DNA of 64,000 bases, from the NCBI GenBank assembly GCA_013399855.1, contig VXAY01002873.1, positions 819,643 through 883,642 on the forward strand. The letters are read 5' to 3'. The position numbers and the translations under genes are program-made. The DNA comes from Oxyruncus cristatus. Its lineage: Eukaryota; Chordata; Aves; Passeriformes; Cotingidae. The notes below the pieces were generated by a model. The model was given only the letters and a program-made list of their open reading frames with translations, was not told where the DNA came from and did no database searches. Positions 1 through 12,100 of this stretch are shown here, in pieces (position 1 is the first letter of the stretch; the number at the start of each line of letters is the position of its first letter).

Positions 1-3000
1 ATGTGTGCAGATATGTAAGTGTGCATGTATAAGTCTGTATTTATGTATGTGCCCACGGCTTTTAGTTACCAAAGAAGGGAAACCATTCACAGAAATGAGG
101 AACAATAACCCTGGCAGGAATGACAGCAGACAAGAGCCTCAGAATGGCCCAGAAATACCACTCCTGGGTACATATTTTACACTCAGGAGTATGCTCATGG
201 GTGGTAGGTTATCTCTGCTCCCGTTCTGCAGTTCTGTAAATCTCAAAAGCAGCACTAACTTATGGTATCAGGACACAGAAAGAGCAGGACATGCTCCCTC
301 CGTCAGAGCCTGACCAGCAGGGGTTATTCTCACCAAGACTTTGAGCAGCCCTTAGTTTTAGCTGCCTGCCTTTCTCCACGGCAGAGAGTCATTTGCCAGC
401 CAGAGCTTAAGAGTACTCTGGATATGTTCCAGTATTTATGGTATTTAGTGTACACACATATTGATTTCAATATTGATTTCTGCTAGATACCAGTGGCAGT
501 ATCATGGATTGTGTCCAATGTGCCCAAGGTTCATTTTTCTGAAATAAATAAAGCTATAAATCCAGACCTTTCTAACCTGACAACTGATGATCCTACCAGA
601 AGTTGGTGTCACACATCTCCCTACGCTGATGTTCCCACTGCAATCCTGCTGCTGCATTTGCAAGTTCATTCGACAAAGTGGATGTTAAACTGAGCACAGA
701 ACGTTACTTTTCTGGGAAACCTTGCTACTGTTTCTGTCCAACTGCTAGAGAAGTCAGCCCATGCACACCTTACAAGAGAACCCTGACAGCTGAGGGTCTG
801 GCTCTGTTGATATTTGAGTTGTAGATGCTCAGGGTGGTTGCTTTCCTAGGAATGAGCAGACACCTCCCTGTGTGAAAGTGGAACCTTGTCTCACTCTTGG
901 GGTGTGTCTGGTCCCTCACACATATTCACTAAGCACTGCTGTCAAATTGCAGTGGCCCTTTGGCTTATCCCATGGCACTGGAGCAGGAGATACATACTCA
1001 GCTAACAGCTCCAGCGTGCAGTCCTTGGTTTGTCTTCCAGGAGTATCATGTCCCTTTTGCACATTTTCCATTGTGTCCTCTGACCCCGTGAGTTCCTCAG
1101 TCCCCTTCAAGTTTCATTTCTGTATGACTGCTGCCCTTCAAATGCAGCCTCGTGGAAGACATCCCCACTGTTGCTGAACGTGACAAACGTTTCTGAAAGC
1201 TTTCCAGTGAGAATATGAACGGATAGATACTGCTTGGGAATAGTTTTGTTTTGAGGACACACACATTTAGCATGAAAGTATTCAGCGTTGATTCATCCAT
1301 TATATTTATCATGTCAGACAAGACTTTAAAGAGCCATAATTCTGCCAGGTTTCCCGTTATCACTGATAAATCTGAATGGATAAAACCTGTTGCCACAAGT
1401 ACCTACCTGGGTGCTGATTGGAAAGATACCCTCGACGAATATACTTGGAGTTGGCCTTTGTGAACAGAAAAACAAACAACTTGTGCAAGTATAATTTTGT
1501 GATACTCTAAACTAATTTCAAAATACATTTAATTGACTAAGGGCACCCGGGAAGGGTGCAGTCTCTTTCTTCTTTGCCCTCTCCCACCTGTATGAAGAGT
1601 TGGATGGAAAATGAACGATTACTTTTAGGTGGGACAGTTTTCCATCCCGCACAGCTGCACGTCTCCTCCATAGGAAACTGGTTAGCACAGCCACGTTGTT
1701 CCAAAGTCCCAGGCATTTTCTGGTCACCCCCTGGGATCAGCAGGGAGCAAAGCTGTCAGCACTGGTCAGTGTCTTCTAACCACCACTTTGCTGGAGAATG
1801 TTTGGACCTCCTTGGCCTATTTTCCAATAACTTCAGTTACTTTGTGGCAAATTCTATCTGTGTTTGGACTCCGTACGTTCTAAATGACTTCATGAGGTAT
1901 TCGTATTCAAGAGAGTGACGTCTGCCAGGACGTGTAATTTTGATAAATATCCCTAGTATCAAACTAGTACGAGACTGAGGTTCCTTGTGCCTCCACTGGC
2001 TACTCCCTGATGCATCTCTCATGTGTCCATCCAGACAGAGGTTTTCCTCTTTGATTTTGTAATGGTTCCTCTTCCTTATATTAAATAAGTATAAAACAAG
2101 AGTAGGATGAAATTCTCTGCTCATTTCTGTGGCTGGTATTGCCTTGCTGTCTGCAGTGGGGGGTTGGCAGCAGAGCGTTCCCTCACCTCCTGTGATGCTT
2201 CACCGGCACGCCTCGTTGTTTCCCCTCGTGCAAGGAGACTTCTCAGTTTGCTGCCTGGGAAATTCTGGCTCCCCATAGCCGGGTTGTCCCAGTGCCCAAG
2301 CGTTTTCTGCCTGCTGGACCTCTGCAGGAGTCAATTAGCAGTGAATGAAGGCTTCAGCAGTTTTCAGGACCCTCTGGCCTTCGGTCTGTCCCAGAGTTTG
2401 ACACAGCTGAGCTGGGGCAGAGTGGCTCCAGCAGCAGCACTGGGCAGCACCTCCCACCTAACACAAGAAGTCTGACAGATTCATCCCTGGAAGCGTTCAA
2501 GGCCAGGTTGGATGGGACCTTGAGCACCCTGATCTGGTGGAACGTGTCCCTGCCCGTGGCAGGGGGTGGAACGAGATGATCTGTGAAGTCCCTTCCAACC
2601 CAAACAGTTCTATGATGCTGTGACTCTTGCCACTTCTTTTTTTTTTTTAGTTTTCTTTCTCATCTTTGTGTTCTATGTAAATGAGGACATTATATTGAAA
2701 TATGCAGAATATGTGCTATACACTCAGAGCTTTTCTTAATTGCACATAGATCAGTAAGAGGATTATTGGAATGGTGAAAGCTGCATTAAACTGCACTTCA
2801 CTGGCCCATCTTACCCTCTTTGTCCCACCAATATCACAAAGATTGCAAGGAGCAGGGAGATTGTGCTTTAAAACTCTTAAATCTCCATTGCCTGTTCCCC
2901 AAATGTGTTGTACAACTTTCGCTGCCTCACTCAGCCACCACTGAAGGGTTCATTTGGCCCTAAATGCCTGTTCTCTTAAATCCTTGTGAGATGTGCTAGA

Positions 3001-6000
3001 GGAACTAGTCTTTAGGGTGCTTGCTTCTAGATAAGTGATGACAATTAAATGCATTTGTGCACTTTTCCTGCCCTGTGAATGCCACAGCCTCTATTTCTGA
3101 CTGCACTATATTGCTGAAAATGCCTTTTGGTCACTACGGATCTTCAGTCTTTGTGCTTTCCTTTCTGTTGCATTTTACTTACCCACATGATGTCAGGGGT
3201 AGGGAAGCATGGTAAAAGGAGAGTGAGAAACTTTCTGCCATTGTGGAACAATCTTACATCTCAGTGGCTGATTTATATCCTGCCTGAAGTTGATGCCAGA
3301 CAGAACATCTCTCTTCTCTCCCACAGGCTGCTTGTGAAGTCAGAACTAGGCTGATCATTATCTGCATCTCTTAAGTCATGATTTCCCTTTTATTTTGCTC
3401 TTTTACAATTCCAACTTTGTGGGGAGTCAGGGGGAAACTCCCCTCACTCCTGGGCTTTTTGTTGACTTATTGGGGAAAATCTAGTCTGAAAGTTATCAAA
3501 GTAAAAACTAGCAATATGAATGCAATAAACAAATCAGGGGCATCTGTTTTCATGTTCCAAACATCTCTTGATGATGCTGTTTCTGGTATGGGTAGAAAGA
3601 AATCTCACTGGAAAAATGTCTTTATGCAATTTCTTACTCATTGATACTTTTTCTAGATTACAACCTGATATAAACTTAGGGTTGTTTCATGTATTACTTC
3701 ACTACTAGATTTAAGATAGCAGAAGCAATTCAGACACATTGCTTATTTGATTTTTCGTATGTGATTCATGAAGAAAACAAACAAACAAATATTATGGCAG
3801 CCACAGCATTGTGTTAGTGAAGCTTTTTCCCTTCTTTCTCCAGCCCTTTCACTCCTTTGTTGCCCGAGTTGTGCTGCTGCTGAGTATGATCCCCTCTGTG
3901 TCTCAGCAGGAAGAAGACAGGAGTTATCTTGTATCTCATAAAGTGGTGTGAACATTCAGGAGTGTTTACAGAAGTTCATGTAAGACAGCAGAAGATTTAC
4001 TGTTTGAACATGTCCAACTTCTGCTATAGAATGTGTGTCCATGAAGGTGCCAGGAGTTACAGACTACCGTGGTTACTTCCATGAGAGATTGCACACAGAA
4101 GTCCTGGGAATCTTTAGTTCTAACTTTTGGAGATTTTTCAGTGGGTTGAATCAAAAGTGTGAGACCAGTAGAGAAGATGGGGAAGGAGCTGTAACCAGCT
4201 ATGGGTAGGTATAGGCTCATCTGGGGCTGGAAAGGGTAGTTACTTTGGCTTTAGGATTCCCAGTAGCACCACCTGATAGTATTAATATGATATTATTTAT
4301 ATGATATTATTAAGTTGAGTCTTGGCAATGTCAAACCCTTGTTTTTGCTATCAGTCTTCAGGCAATTGTAAAACCCAGAGTTTTGGGACAAATGAGTTCT
4401 GCATCTCCCCAAACTCTTGTTTCCTTATTTTTGTGTAAAACTGGGAGTGAGGCTTGTCTACATGCCTTGGGAGGGTGTTGTGAGCATTACCCAGATAAGA
4501 TCAGCTTTCTTTAATGAGCACATAAAGCTGCATTTATATACCAAGTGTGATTTATGTCTGGGAAGCATTTGAACTGTGCCTCTCCTTCCCATAGCTTGGC
4601 ATATACCAGACTGGTTCTTACAGGGGTGCAAGAGGTGAAGGGAAAAACAACAACATCCTGGATGCACTGGGGCAGTTCTTGTCCCTCAAAAATATCTTGA
4701 CAAAAGAGTGTTCGCTTATTTGTCATGGCAGACAGCTTCTTATTAGACCATAGGCATTGCTTAGGGTTTGGTTTGTCCAAGGTAAAATCAAAGATAACAG
4801 ACTGGAGCACAAGAGCTCTGGCTCTTCTGCTCTGCTTCTGTCCTGCTAAGTAACGTAGCAGAGACTCCAACACATGGACCTGTCCAGGTTCCTGAAGACA
4901 ACACTACAGGTCATGTGGATGCCTGAACTAAGAAAATTCTACTGTGGAACCACAGATTTTCTGACTGGGTTTCTGGCTGACTGCTGTCAGCAACAAAAGC
5001 TTTCAAAGAAAGGGTTGTGTGCTGGCTGCTGCAGCAGGATTGGGAGAATTCTTCTTTGCTGAAGAGTAAAGTAGCTTCTCAGTGCCTTTGGGTCGCTCAC
5101 AGCATACAGTTTAGCATTTCTTCATGCTAATGGGGAAAATAATAGAGTGTTGGTGGTGTGTGGTATGGAATTGGTGTGCACATTCCCAACACTTGACTCT
5201 CCGGAGACAGGCGTTCCTGAAGAAAGAGCTGCTGTGTGTGCAGAGAGAACAGCGTTACTTTGCAGTCCGCAGAAAGCAGCCACTCCTGCCCTGCATCCCC
5301 AGCTGTTGAGGGTTTCTGTTCCTGAAATCGTAAAGCAGAGAGTGTTCAAGCCTCCTGACGTGAGGTGTAGGAGCAAGGCAAGTGTGGGACTGGGTGTACT
5401 TGAAAACAAACGTGCACCTTGCCGTGGACTCCTGGGCAGGTTTGAATGGCTGAAGGTTTGAATGACTTTGGCTTTTTTCCAAAGCCTTTTTTGGTTATCG
5501 ATTCGTCCCTGTGAATCTGTTCCACAGTATGATCGACTTGTGCAGACAAGCTGTCTTGTGCACTGAACATCTGACCTCCCCTGTCCCCCTGCCCTGTGCC
5601 ACATCCTCTCAATCAGGGTGAGATGACACATCAGTGGTAGAGAGCTGTTAGAAGAAGATAATTGAGATAACAGAATAAAGTACTTGTTACGGTAATTAAG
5701 TAACTCCATAGATTAGTTGCCTTTTGTTTTCGTCTGACAATTTGACAATCCTATGGTGAACCAAACTGCCACATCTGCTCAGGAACTGGCTCAGGGCTGG
5801 CTGAAGGGATGTTCTGGCCTGCCAGGGGGTATCCAGCCCTTGCCACAGGCTGCCCTGGGGCTTGCAAAGCCTCGAAGGGCACAAAGTCCCCTGGGAAAGA
5901 TCTGGGTGTGCCTGTGGAGAGGCAGGGAGTGAAAATACCTGAGGGTGGAGGACTGCCACGTTCCTGCTCTCTGCATCACACGGTTTGGGGAGGCCACCAG

Positions 6001-6715
6001 TGCAAGCAAACACTTTGCATGAGCTCACAGGTGCAAGGGCTCAATGGCAGTCAGCAGTGGAGACACTTATTTCGGGTTGCACAACCCTGCACTGGATGGT
6101 TTGAGCACACAACCATCGTTTCTCTCACGCAGATGCAAATCGAGGCGTCAGATGAGGAGATATTTTGCAGACCTGTCTTCTGCAGTTTAGTAACTCTGGT
6201 TGTTTATTCAAACTCTCTGCAAGAGTTTCCTCTCGCTGTCTCGCAGCAGTGATTTGACTGGAAGCTGGCTGACTGTGTTTCACTCTTGCCAGCTTCTGTT
6301 GGACCAAACTGGATTTATGATGTGCCTTCTGCTCGTGTCACGAATTCACCATTGCTTCATTTCATAAAATTAGTGAAGTAATTGTTGGGAATAAAAGTAT
6401 TAGACAAAGAATTTTCTTTCTCCTTGCTGTCTGCAGTCCTATGATCTGGGAAGTCTTTTGCTCATCTACGAAAATTAATCAGGTTTTTTCAGATGTTACA
6501 CTTGCTGCAGATTATGGCTGGACACAGTGCTGGGGAGCTGCACACACAAAAACATTTTGCTGTAGTATTTCATGTGAGTGAAATCTTTTGACTGGAGCTT
6601 TGCAGAAGCATTTTGATACCCACTGGTATGAAAACAGGATGTTCCAACCTTTCACCAAGTACAAAACATAAGATGAAGACTCTTAAATACTTTTGGTGCT
6701 CAGGTAAATTGTAAT
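1..6715. other. Left-flank intergenic DNA, no gene recognised
   Basis: I found no exon that matches a family I know. In mammals FBXL21 and LECT2 lie on this side of IL9, and I looked for their characteristic peptides in the longer open frames without success. Short exons could have been missed. The open frames here, including a 195-codon one on the minus strand at 5122-5709, show no domain, no repeated motif and no convincing splice context. One CR1 fragment lies at 2478-2624, just before a 12-base T run at 2637-2648. Confidence 0.5.
2478..2624 (+). mobile_element. CR1 LINE 3'-end fragment
   Basis: The block reads in the sense direction of CR1. It has the 'ggccaggttggatgg' core, then 'cccttccaacccaaac', and ends in an AGTTCTATGATG tail, the usual CR1 3' terminus. 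It is 5'-truncated, as most genomic CR1 copies are. Confidence 0.85.
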
Positions 6716-6870
6716 TTTATTGGTTTATCAGTTGTTATTTCTACCTTACATATTTCAGGTGGACAATAAATACAATAAATAACATTTCTGTTCCCCCTTC
6801 TTTTTTAAAGGGTTGGGGTTTTTTTAAACCTTTTTTTAAAAAAAAAAAAATATTAAGGGCTGGATTTATT
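6716..6870 (-). terminator. Candidate IL9 poly(A) signals
   Basis: Read on the minus strand, AATAAA occurs at 6870-6865 and again at 6721-6716. A third copy lies just upstream at 6900-6895. They follow the IL9 stop codon by roughly 690 to 870 bases, which would give a 3' UTR of ordinary length for a cytokine messenger. An A/T homopolymer-rich stretch (6823-6851) sits between the signals. Which hexamer is used cannot be told from sequence. Confidence 0.45.
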
Positions 6871-7590
6871 CATTGCTTGATAGGTTGTCTGGATTTTATT
6901 CAGAAATTCTGTCACAGTTCCCTTGGTCTTGTATTGGCATTGATCCCCACGCGTCAGGCTCTGGGATAGGAAGAACAAAGATTGGGTTAGCAAAGATTTC
7001 ATGATAAAATAAAGCATTCAGATGAAACAGTAAAGATATACGTTATTTGGAGCTACACAAGAATTTAAAAAGCAATTCCGAAAGACTTGTTCCTCGAGCA
7101 GTGAGTGTAAGAGTGGCTTTTCGTGGGGACTAAGAAGGTGACAGTTGGATTGTCATATCCTTGTAGCAGAAGTCATTTAAACTAGACTGTTACAACCCAG
7201 AAAACAGGGCAGAGAGTGTGAGAAGCTGGGTAATATCCTGACAATATTCCTCCCTGCAAGTTTGAAGCCAGCTTAAAAGAGCTGGAAACGCTGCACTTTC
7301 AGCATCTTCTGTGCCTCATGGAATTACACAACAATAAAGGACGTTTCACTGCATCAGAAAAGGCACCTGGGACCCCAAGAGAGCATCACCACCAGCTTAA
7401 AGACGCTGCAGTCACAGCAGTAGTTCCTGCTCAGGAACTGTTGAAGAAGCTGCAGCTTAGGTGGAATTAATGCTGCAGAGGGAAGGATGCTCTGCCCACC
7501 TCGCCCCAGCCCTGCAGCTTCTGCACAGCCACTCTCCAGTTTTTACTCAGTATCTAAACACATTTTGAGAAAAGAGAGTAGAAAAGCAAT

Positions 7591-7773
7591 TTAAATAAAG
7601 GTCTTCTCCCAGAGATCTATGTTCAAAGGTCCTCGTGTTAAAAGGGTTTGGAGAAGGGATAGGGGGCAGTGGGGTAAAGCCCATCTCCCTCCTTCCTCTG
7701 CCGACTTCGACAGCTTTTCACTGTTGCAGTTATCATACCTGGCTCCTGCACAAAACGGGTATTTAAAACACAC
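7591..7773 (-). CDS. IL9: IL9 exon 5 (terminal coding exon)
   Basis: The acceptor is gtttcattaatttcag. The exon opens VCFKYPFCAGARYDNC, comparable to human CPYFSCEQPC, and runs to TAA at 7593-7591 (60 residues). The part from about residue 20 onwards aligns with human only loosely (WALPHCPLSLLQTLL against ALTFLKSLLEIF) and is longer than the mammalian tail. The exon start is secure; the C-terminus is less so. Confidence 0.72.
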   Translation of the reverse strand: MCFKYPFCAGARYDNCNSEKLSKSAEEGGRWALPHCPLSLLQTLLTRGPLNIDLWEKTFI

Positions 7774-9067
7774 CTGAAATTAATGAAACACTTATCCACA
7801 AATGTTTAAATTAGATATTACATGTATTATGTATCTTTTTAAAAAAATAGATAAAGATCTGTAGAAAAGCAAGGAGGTCTTACTTCACAGAGGTTTCTAT
7901 CCAGGAGAGCCTGGAAGGTCAGGTAAAGCCTTGTAAGCACTGGTTTGGAAGACGCGTTGGTTTTCAGCATGTGTTTGGTTCCTTCCACAAAACACGCCAG
8001 CTCATGGCCAGGCTGGTGAATGAAGAAGAAGGTATTATAAAAAGCTAGAATGCATTTTGTGTTCATCTACAGAAAGAAGAAATCTGTGTTCCTCAATATG
8101 GCAGCACGTCACAGATAAATGCAATGATTTTGCAATACGTTGAAAACTGCTACAAGAACTCTGGGGGGGATTGTAAAGCACCGAATCCTCGTGTGTGCCA
8201 TAAGAAACACCTGCCCCATCTCTCAGGAAACCTCAAACTGCAAAAGGAACCTCTTTGAAGTATGATTTCAGTGGGTGCTGAGGCTTCACCATATCTGAGG
8301 AGGCTTAAAAGAATTCAGTAGTGCTGGGTACACTTAGAGCTACGTCTGAGGGGAACATCTCTGGCCCAGGTTCTCTTAATTTAGGCACCCAACCATAAAA
8401 CAGAGGCTTGCAGAGATTTTCAAAGGAAGAGCCTGGATCTCTTGATGTGTAAATCAAGCCCAGAGAGGAGTTTTGCTTGACTCTGAGCTTGCTTCTGATT
8501 GCACTGTAATGGGAGGGCTTCTGCTTCCCTCCCCACCACTGTCCATCAAGATCAGTTTTGCTGCTATTGGTGCATTTAAAATCTTCCTCACAAGTGGAAG
8601 CAGAAGTCACAAAAGGAGCAGAGTGAGCAGACTTATCAAATTCAGTTAATGCCAAACTTCTTTTGACATCTACAAAAGGTATAAGAAAATATACTCACCT
8701 CAGGAATGGGAAGACATGAACATGACTGAAAATGAAAAGAGTGAGGGTTAAAATCCAGCGTTCAATGTACAAATACAGGTTTGTTTAAGTCTGATGTTCT
8801 CAGAAGCCAAGTACTCACACTGCCAGCTGTCTGCCTACAGGGGCAACTCAGAGAACTATCGTCCTGGAAGAACAGCAAGTGAGAAATCAGGATTTATGAC
8901 CCTCTCCTGTGCAAACATGCAGCTTGACAGAAGGAAGGTGCTAAAGAGCCACTTACAAGCAGACGCTTTGTGTAGCGGATAATTTCCCGGACCCCGCAAT
9001 AATGCTCTGCTTGCACAGAGAGCAGCAGACAAGAGAAGAGTATGTATGACAGCATGCTGGCAGTCAT
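7591..9067 (-). CDS. IL9: Interleukin-9, five-exon gene
   Basis: Encodes a secreted short-chain four-helix cytokine of the common-gamma-chain family, made by T helper and innate lymphoid cells, acting through IL9R and JAK-STAT signalling. Coding exons (minus strand): 9067-8957, 8863-8819, 8725-8699, 8012-7884 and 7773-7591. All introns are phase 0 and follow GT-AG, giving a 164-residue precursor (human 144). Residues 1-20 form a signal peptide ending LLLSVQA. The CPC pair in exon 2 and the SCSCLPIP string in exon 3 match the spacing of the human CHC and SCLCLGIP segments, and exon sizes follow the human pattern of one medium, two tiny, one medium and one terminal exon. Mature cysteines are at 24, 44, 46, 54, 56, 68, 103, 106, 112, 120 and 140 (eleven; human has ten). 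One N-glycosylation sequon (NAS) is at residue 80. A second in-frame ATG (9055-9053) is an alternative start that keeps the signal peptide. The neighbouring SLC25A48 supports orthology. The last roughly 40 residues align poorly with mammals. Confidence 0.9.
7884..8012 (-). CDS. IL9: IL9 exon 4 (helices B and C)
   Basis: Codes for 43 residues, from PGHELACF through KTNASSKPVLTRLYL to LLDRNLCE. The acceptor is cttcttcattcaccag and the donor GAA|gtaaga. It lines up with the human segment running from PCFSERL to VLKNNK. The second cysteine sits at the exon end rather than near its start as in human, hinting at a rearranged disulphide. Confidence 0.88.
8699..8725 (-). CDS. IL9: IL9 exon 3 (27-base micro-exon)
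   Basis: This exon codes for SCSCLPIPE only. The acceptor is ctcttttcattttcag and the donor GAG|gtgagt. The human equivalent is a 33-base exon with the same S-C-x-C-L-x-x-I-P core, making this the strongest single identifier of the gene. Confidence 0.87.
8819..8863 (-). CDS. IL9: IL9 exon 2
   Basis: This 45-base exon codes for DDSSLSCPCRQTAGS. The acceptor is cttgctgttcttccag and the donor AGT|gtgagt. The CxC pair corresponds to CHC in human exon 2. It is too short for ORF finders and was found from splice signals and homology. Confidence 0.87.
8957..9067 (-). CDS. IL9: IL9 exon 1 (signal peptide and helix A start)
   Basis: Codes for 37 residues: a hydrophobic signal peptide, then EHYCGVREIIRY and a basic TKRLL end. 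The donor is CTT|gtaagt, a perfect consensus. The first ATG has G at -3; the second, four codons on, has A at -3. Confidence 0.9.
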
Positions 9068-9111
9068 GTCAGCTCAGTCTGATGGGTGACAGAAGAACGG
9101 GAGGACGCTCC

Positions 9112-9167
9112 TTTTAATTGAGTCTTCACAAAATTCCCATTCTAATATGGAAAAACCCGATTATAAA
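9112..9167 (-). promoter_or_regulatory. IL9: Candidate IL9 core promoter
   Basis: Two TATA-like elements precede the start codon on the minus strand: TTTATAA at 9167-9161 and ATTAAAAGG at 9118-9110. Between them lies GGGAATTTTG (9138-9129), close to an NF-kappaB half-consensus, and the plus strand shows a GGAAAAA NFAT-type core near 9150. NF-kappaB and NFAT control of IL9 is known in mammals. These assignments are motif matches only. Confidence 0.3.
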
Positions 9168-12100
9168 ACTGATACCAGGTGCCCACTATTTTTTCCCGCT
9201 ATCTTGGACAGCATTTTAACAAAATCAAACCTGGAATTGAGTCACCTACTGCAGTGACTTTTCTTTAGGGCTGTGGAAATTCACAAATGCTCCTCAGAAA
9301 TGATTAATTTGAATATTATGATATCACACCCCAGCAGGAAACAATGGTTAAAAATCTATGAAAGCTTTTTCTTTTTTTTCAGATGTGGGTTTTGTTCCCT
9401 GCACTTATGTAAGTTACAGTTCCATGAAAGCGAAGAGGTGATAATGTTCAGCATCGCCAGAGCTCCTGAGAAAGCCAGCTGCTGTGCTGCAGAGTGGCTT
9501 CCTTCAGAGCAGGACCTTGTTCAGAGAAAGCAGGTGACACTGCAGGGCTCTGTGGGGCAGCCAGACAGACGGATGGACAGTGGTGGGGCAGTGCCTGGAA
9601 CAGTTGTCACGCTGAATTACAGCTGCTGCATTCCAGGAGTGATCCCATAGTCCTTGAGTGTGATCCCACCTCTGCTGAGAGCAGGTGCCCCAGGGTGCAG
9701 CTCGGGGTGGGGCTCTCAGGGTGCAAACAGTGTCACATCCCCCCTGCTCCCTCTTGAGCAGAGAGGACTGGGTGTAAGAGTAGTCCTAGGTAACCAAAAT
9801 GGGATTAACTTGGAAATTCTCAGATGGCATCTCCAAATGAGGTGAATGTTGACTAGAGCCCTCCCTGGCCACAGAGGTTTCCTTTTTTCAAGTTGCACAC
9901 CTTGGCAAAGCAAGAGGTAGCCCTTCAAATTCCTTTTAAATCCCCAGTGTTGACTTCTGGGCCTCCCTCCTGTTCGCCTTAAATTCCATTATCCCTCAAA
10001 GATCTTCTCCAAAAGCTTGAGCCTTCTTCTGGTCAGTCTGGCTGAAGGCTGAGTGAGATCCCTCTGGAAACTGTCCTGGGAAGACAAAACATTGGGTTGC
10101 AATTGGCTGTTTTTTCTCTGGCATTTGTCTATCAGCAAGGGATTCATCTGGCTGGGAGTGGCTTTGCTTGTCAGCGAGGGGAATGGAGGAGGACCTGCCT
10201 GCTGCTCCTGCCTGCACACCCAGCACCACCTCTGGGCTGGTCCCACCTTTTTGTTGCAATGTGCCCTTAGGGGATTTGGTGTGGAAGGTGTACACATCCC
10301 ATTAGGCAGGTACAGCTCACACACAGGCCCCGGGGAATACCTAGAAAAAGCCAGAGACCCTCCCTTGGCAGCTAAAGCTGATGGCAGCAGGCTGTGTTGT
10401 GATCAACAGATGCACAGAGACACCCTGGGGATGGCTGGCAGCCCTGAGCAGGGCAGGGGCATCTTTCAAGGCACTGGATGGTTGGAGGAGGACTAAAATC
10501 ACTGATCAGTGATTGAGAGCCTGTGATTCCCTGAAAAGCAACCGAGAGACTTCAGTTACAGGCACATCTCCCTCGAGGAAACTGCTCCTTGCTCAAAGCA
10601 ATGGGCAGGCTGCTCCCTGTTTCTTTCAGCCATTAAAGCCATGGCAAGAGTGAGAGCAATTAGTCCAAAGCACAAATCCCTGAAGGAAATAAATGATGTC
10701 TAACATTTGAGAGACACTTTTTTTTCTCGGGTGGTTGGAAAAAAATGATCTGACATTCTTTTAAAGGAAAGAATTCACAAGTATCTTTGAGTTAGCCAAG
10801 GTTGGGCAAGGAATATGGTAACAATGGCAGAGAGGGGCAAGAGGCTCTTCATAACAGATAAGAGGTTCTACTGTGTCTCTTTTGAAGGAAATCATGCTCA
10901 CCAGAAATCCAGTTTTTCCCAGGAGCTGCTACACTGTCTTGGCACGGGTTTTACAAAATCTGATAGACTTAGCAGGGTCTCTAGAGCCTCATCACCTAAG
11001 GAATGATGTCTCAGTGTAGCTGCCATGCTCTGTAAGTGAAAGCAATTGATGGCACAAAGCGACTGGGGGCATAAATCATATGCAAGATACGTCATTAGGA
11101 CATTTCCATACTTGAGAGTAATTATGGACAGTGTAATTATGGCAGTGAGCAGATCAGATAACTTCTTCCCAGGCCTACAGCCCAAAAGGCAAGACCTGTG
11201 TTTTTGTTGCTAATTGAAAATCAGAGTGGCAGAGTTTCCAGAGCTTCTCCTGAGCTGCTCCCAGCCCGAGGTCCCCCTCCCAGTCACTCTGTGCCAGCAG
11301 TGCCAGCGCTATCTCTGCATCTCTGCATTTCTCTTTGATTGCTTTGTGAGATCCGACTCACACTGTTGTTGCTGCAGGGCAGATGGGTCGTTAGAGAAGC
11401 TGAATTCAATGCAGAGTGAAACAGAAATCATCAGAAATCAAACTGGCAGCAAAAGAACTTTCCATGTCTGGGTTAGAGCAGTGGTGGATGAGGAGCAGAG
11501 TGAGTGGCACCAGTTGCAACTTCTCTTTAGAGAACTTAGGCTCTGCTCTGGCATTTAGGGGCTGATCCAAAGAGTGTAGAAATTTATATTTGATGCCATC
11601 CCAGCAGGAAGACCAACTTTTTAATAGAATCCTCAAACATTCAGCTTCGATGTTTTAAAACTCTTCATTCTGATGATGAGCTGCAGCCACGTATTTTCAC
11701 AAATAGCTTGTCATTTGCAGTCTAATTTTCTGTCCTCACGTCTGAGTGGCTGATCATCCTCTCTGCTGCTCCCTTAATCTCTCTTTCAGCAACACAGACC
11801 AAAATGTGGAGGGGAAATAATGGTGTATCCTCATGTATCCTACTGCTTCCCTACCCTCTGAAGGATGCAGTGGACAGGGTGCAGTGGAGGAGCAGAATGA
11901 GGAAGGGGCAGAGAGCTCCATCACCAGGGGTGCTGCCAGCACCAGGGCAGCCCAGCAACTTTCAAGCGGCAGGATTTTAACCCAGAACAGATATTGGGAA
12001 AAGGTGAACACACAAAACTTTCCAAGGTATTTCTGTGATCTCTTACAGGCAGTTTGCTCTGGCTCCTTCGGGCATCCTCGTCTAATGGTCTTTACGTTTT

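Noticed and set aside
5122..5709. 195-codon minus-strand open frame considered as a possible FBXL21 or LECT2 exon
   Set aside because: The translated sequence shows no leucine-rich repeat, F-box or M23-type zinc-binding features of those proteins.
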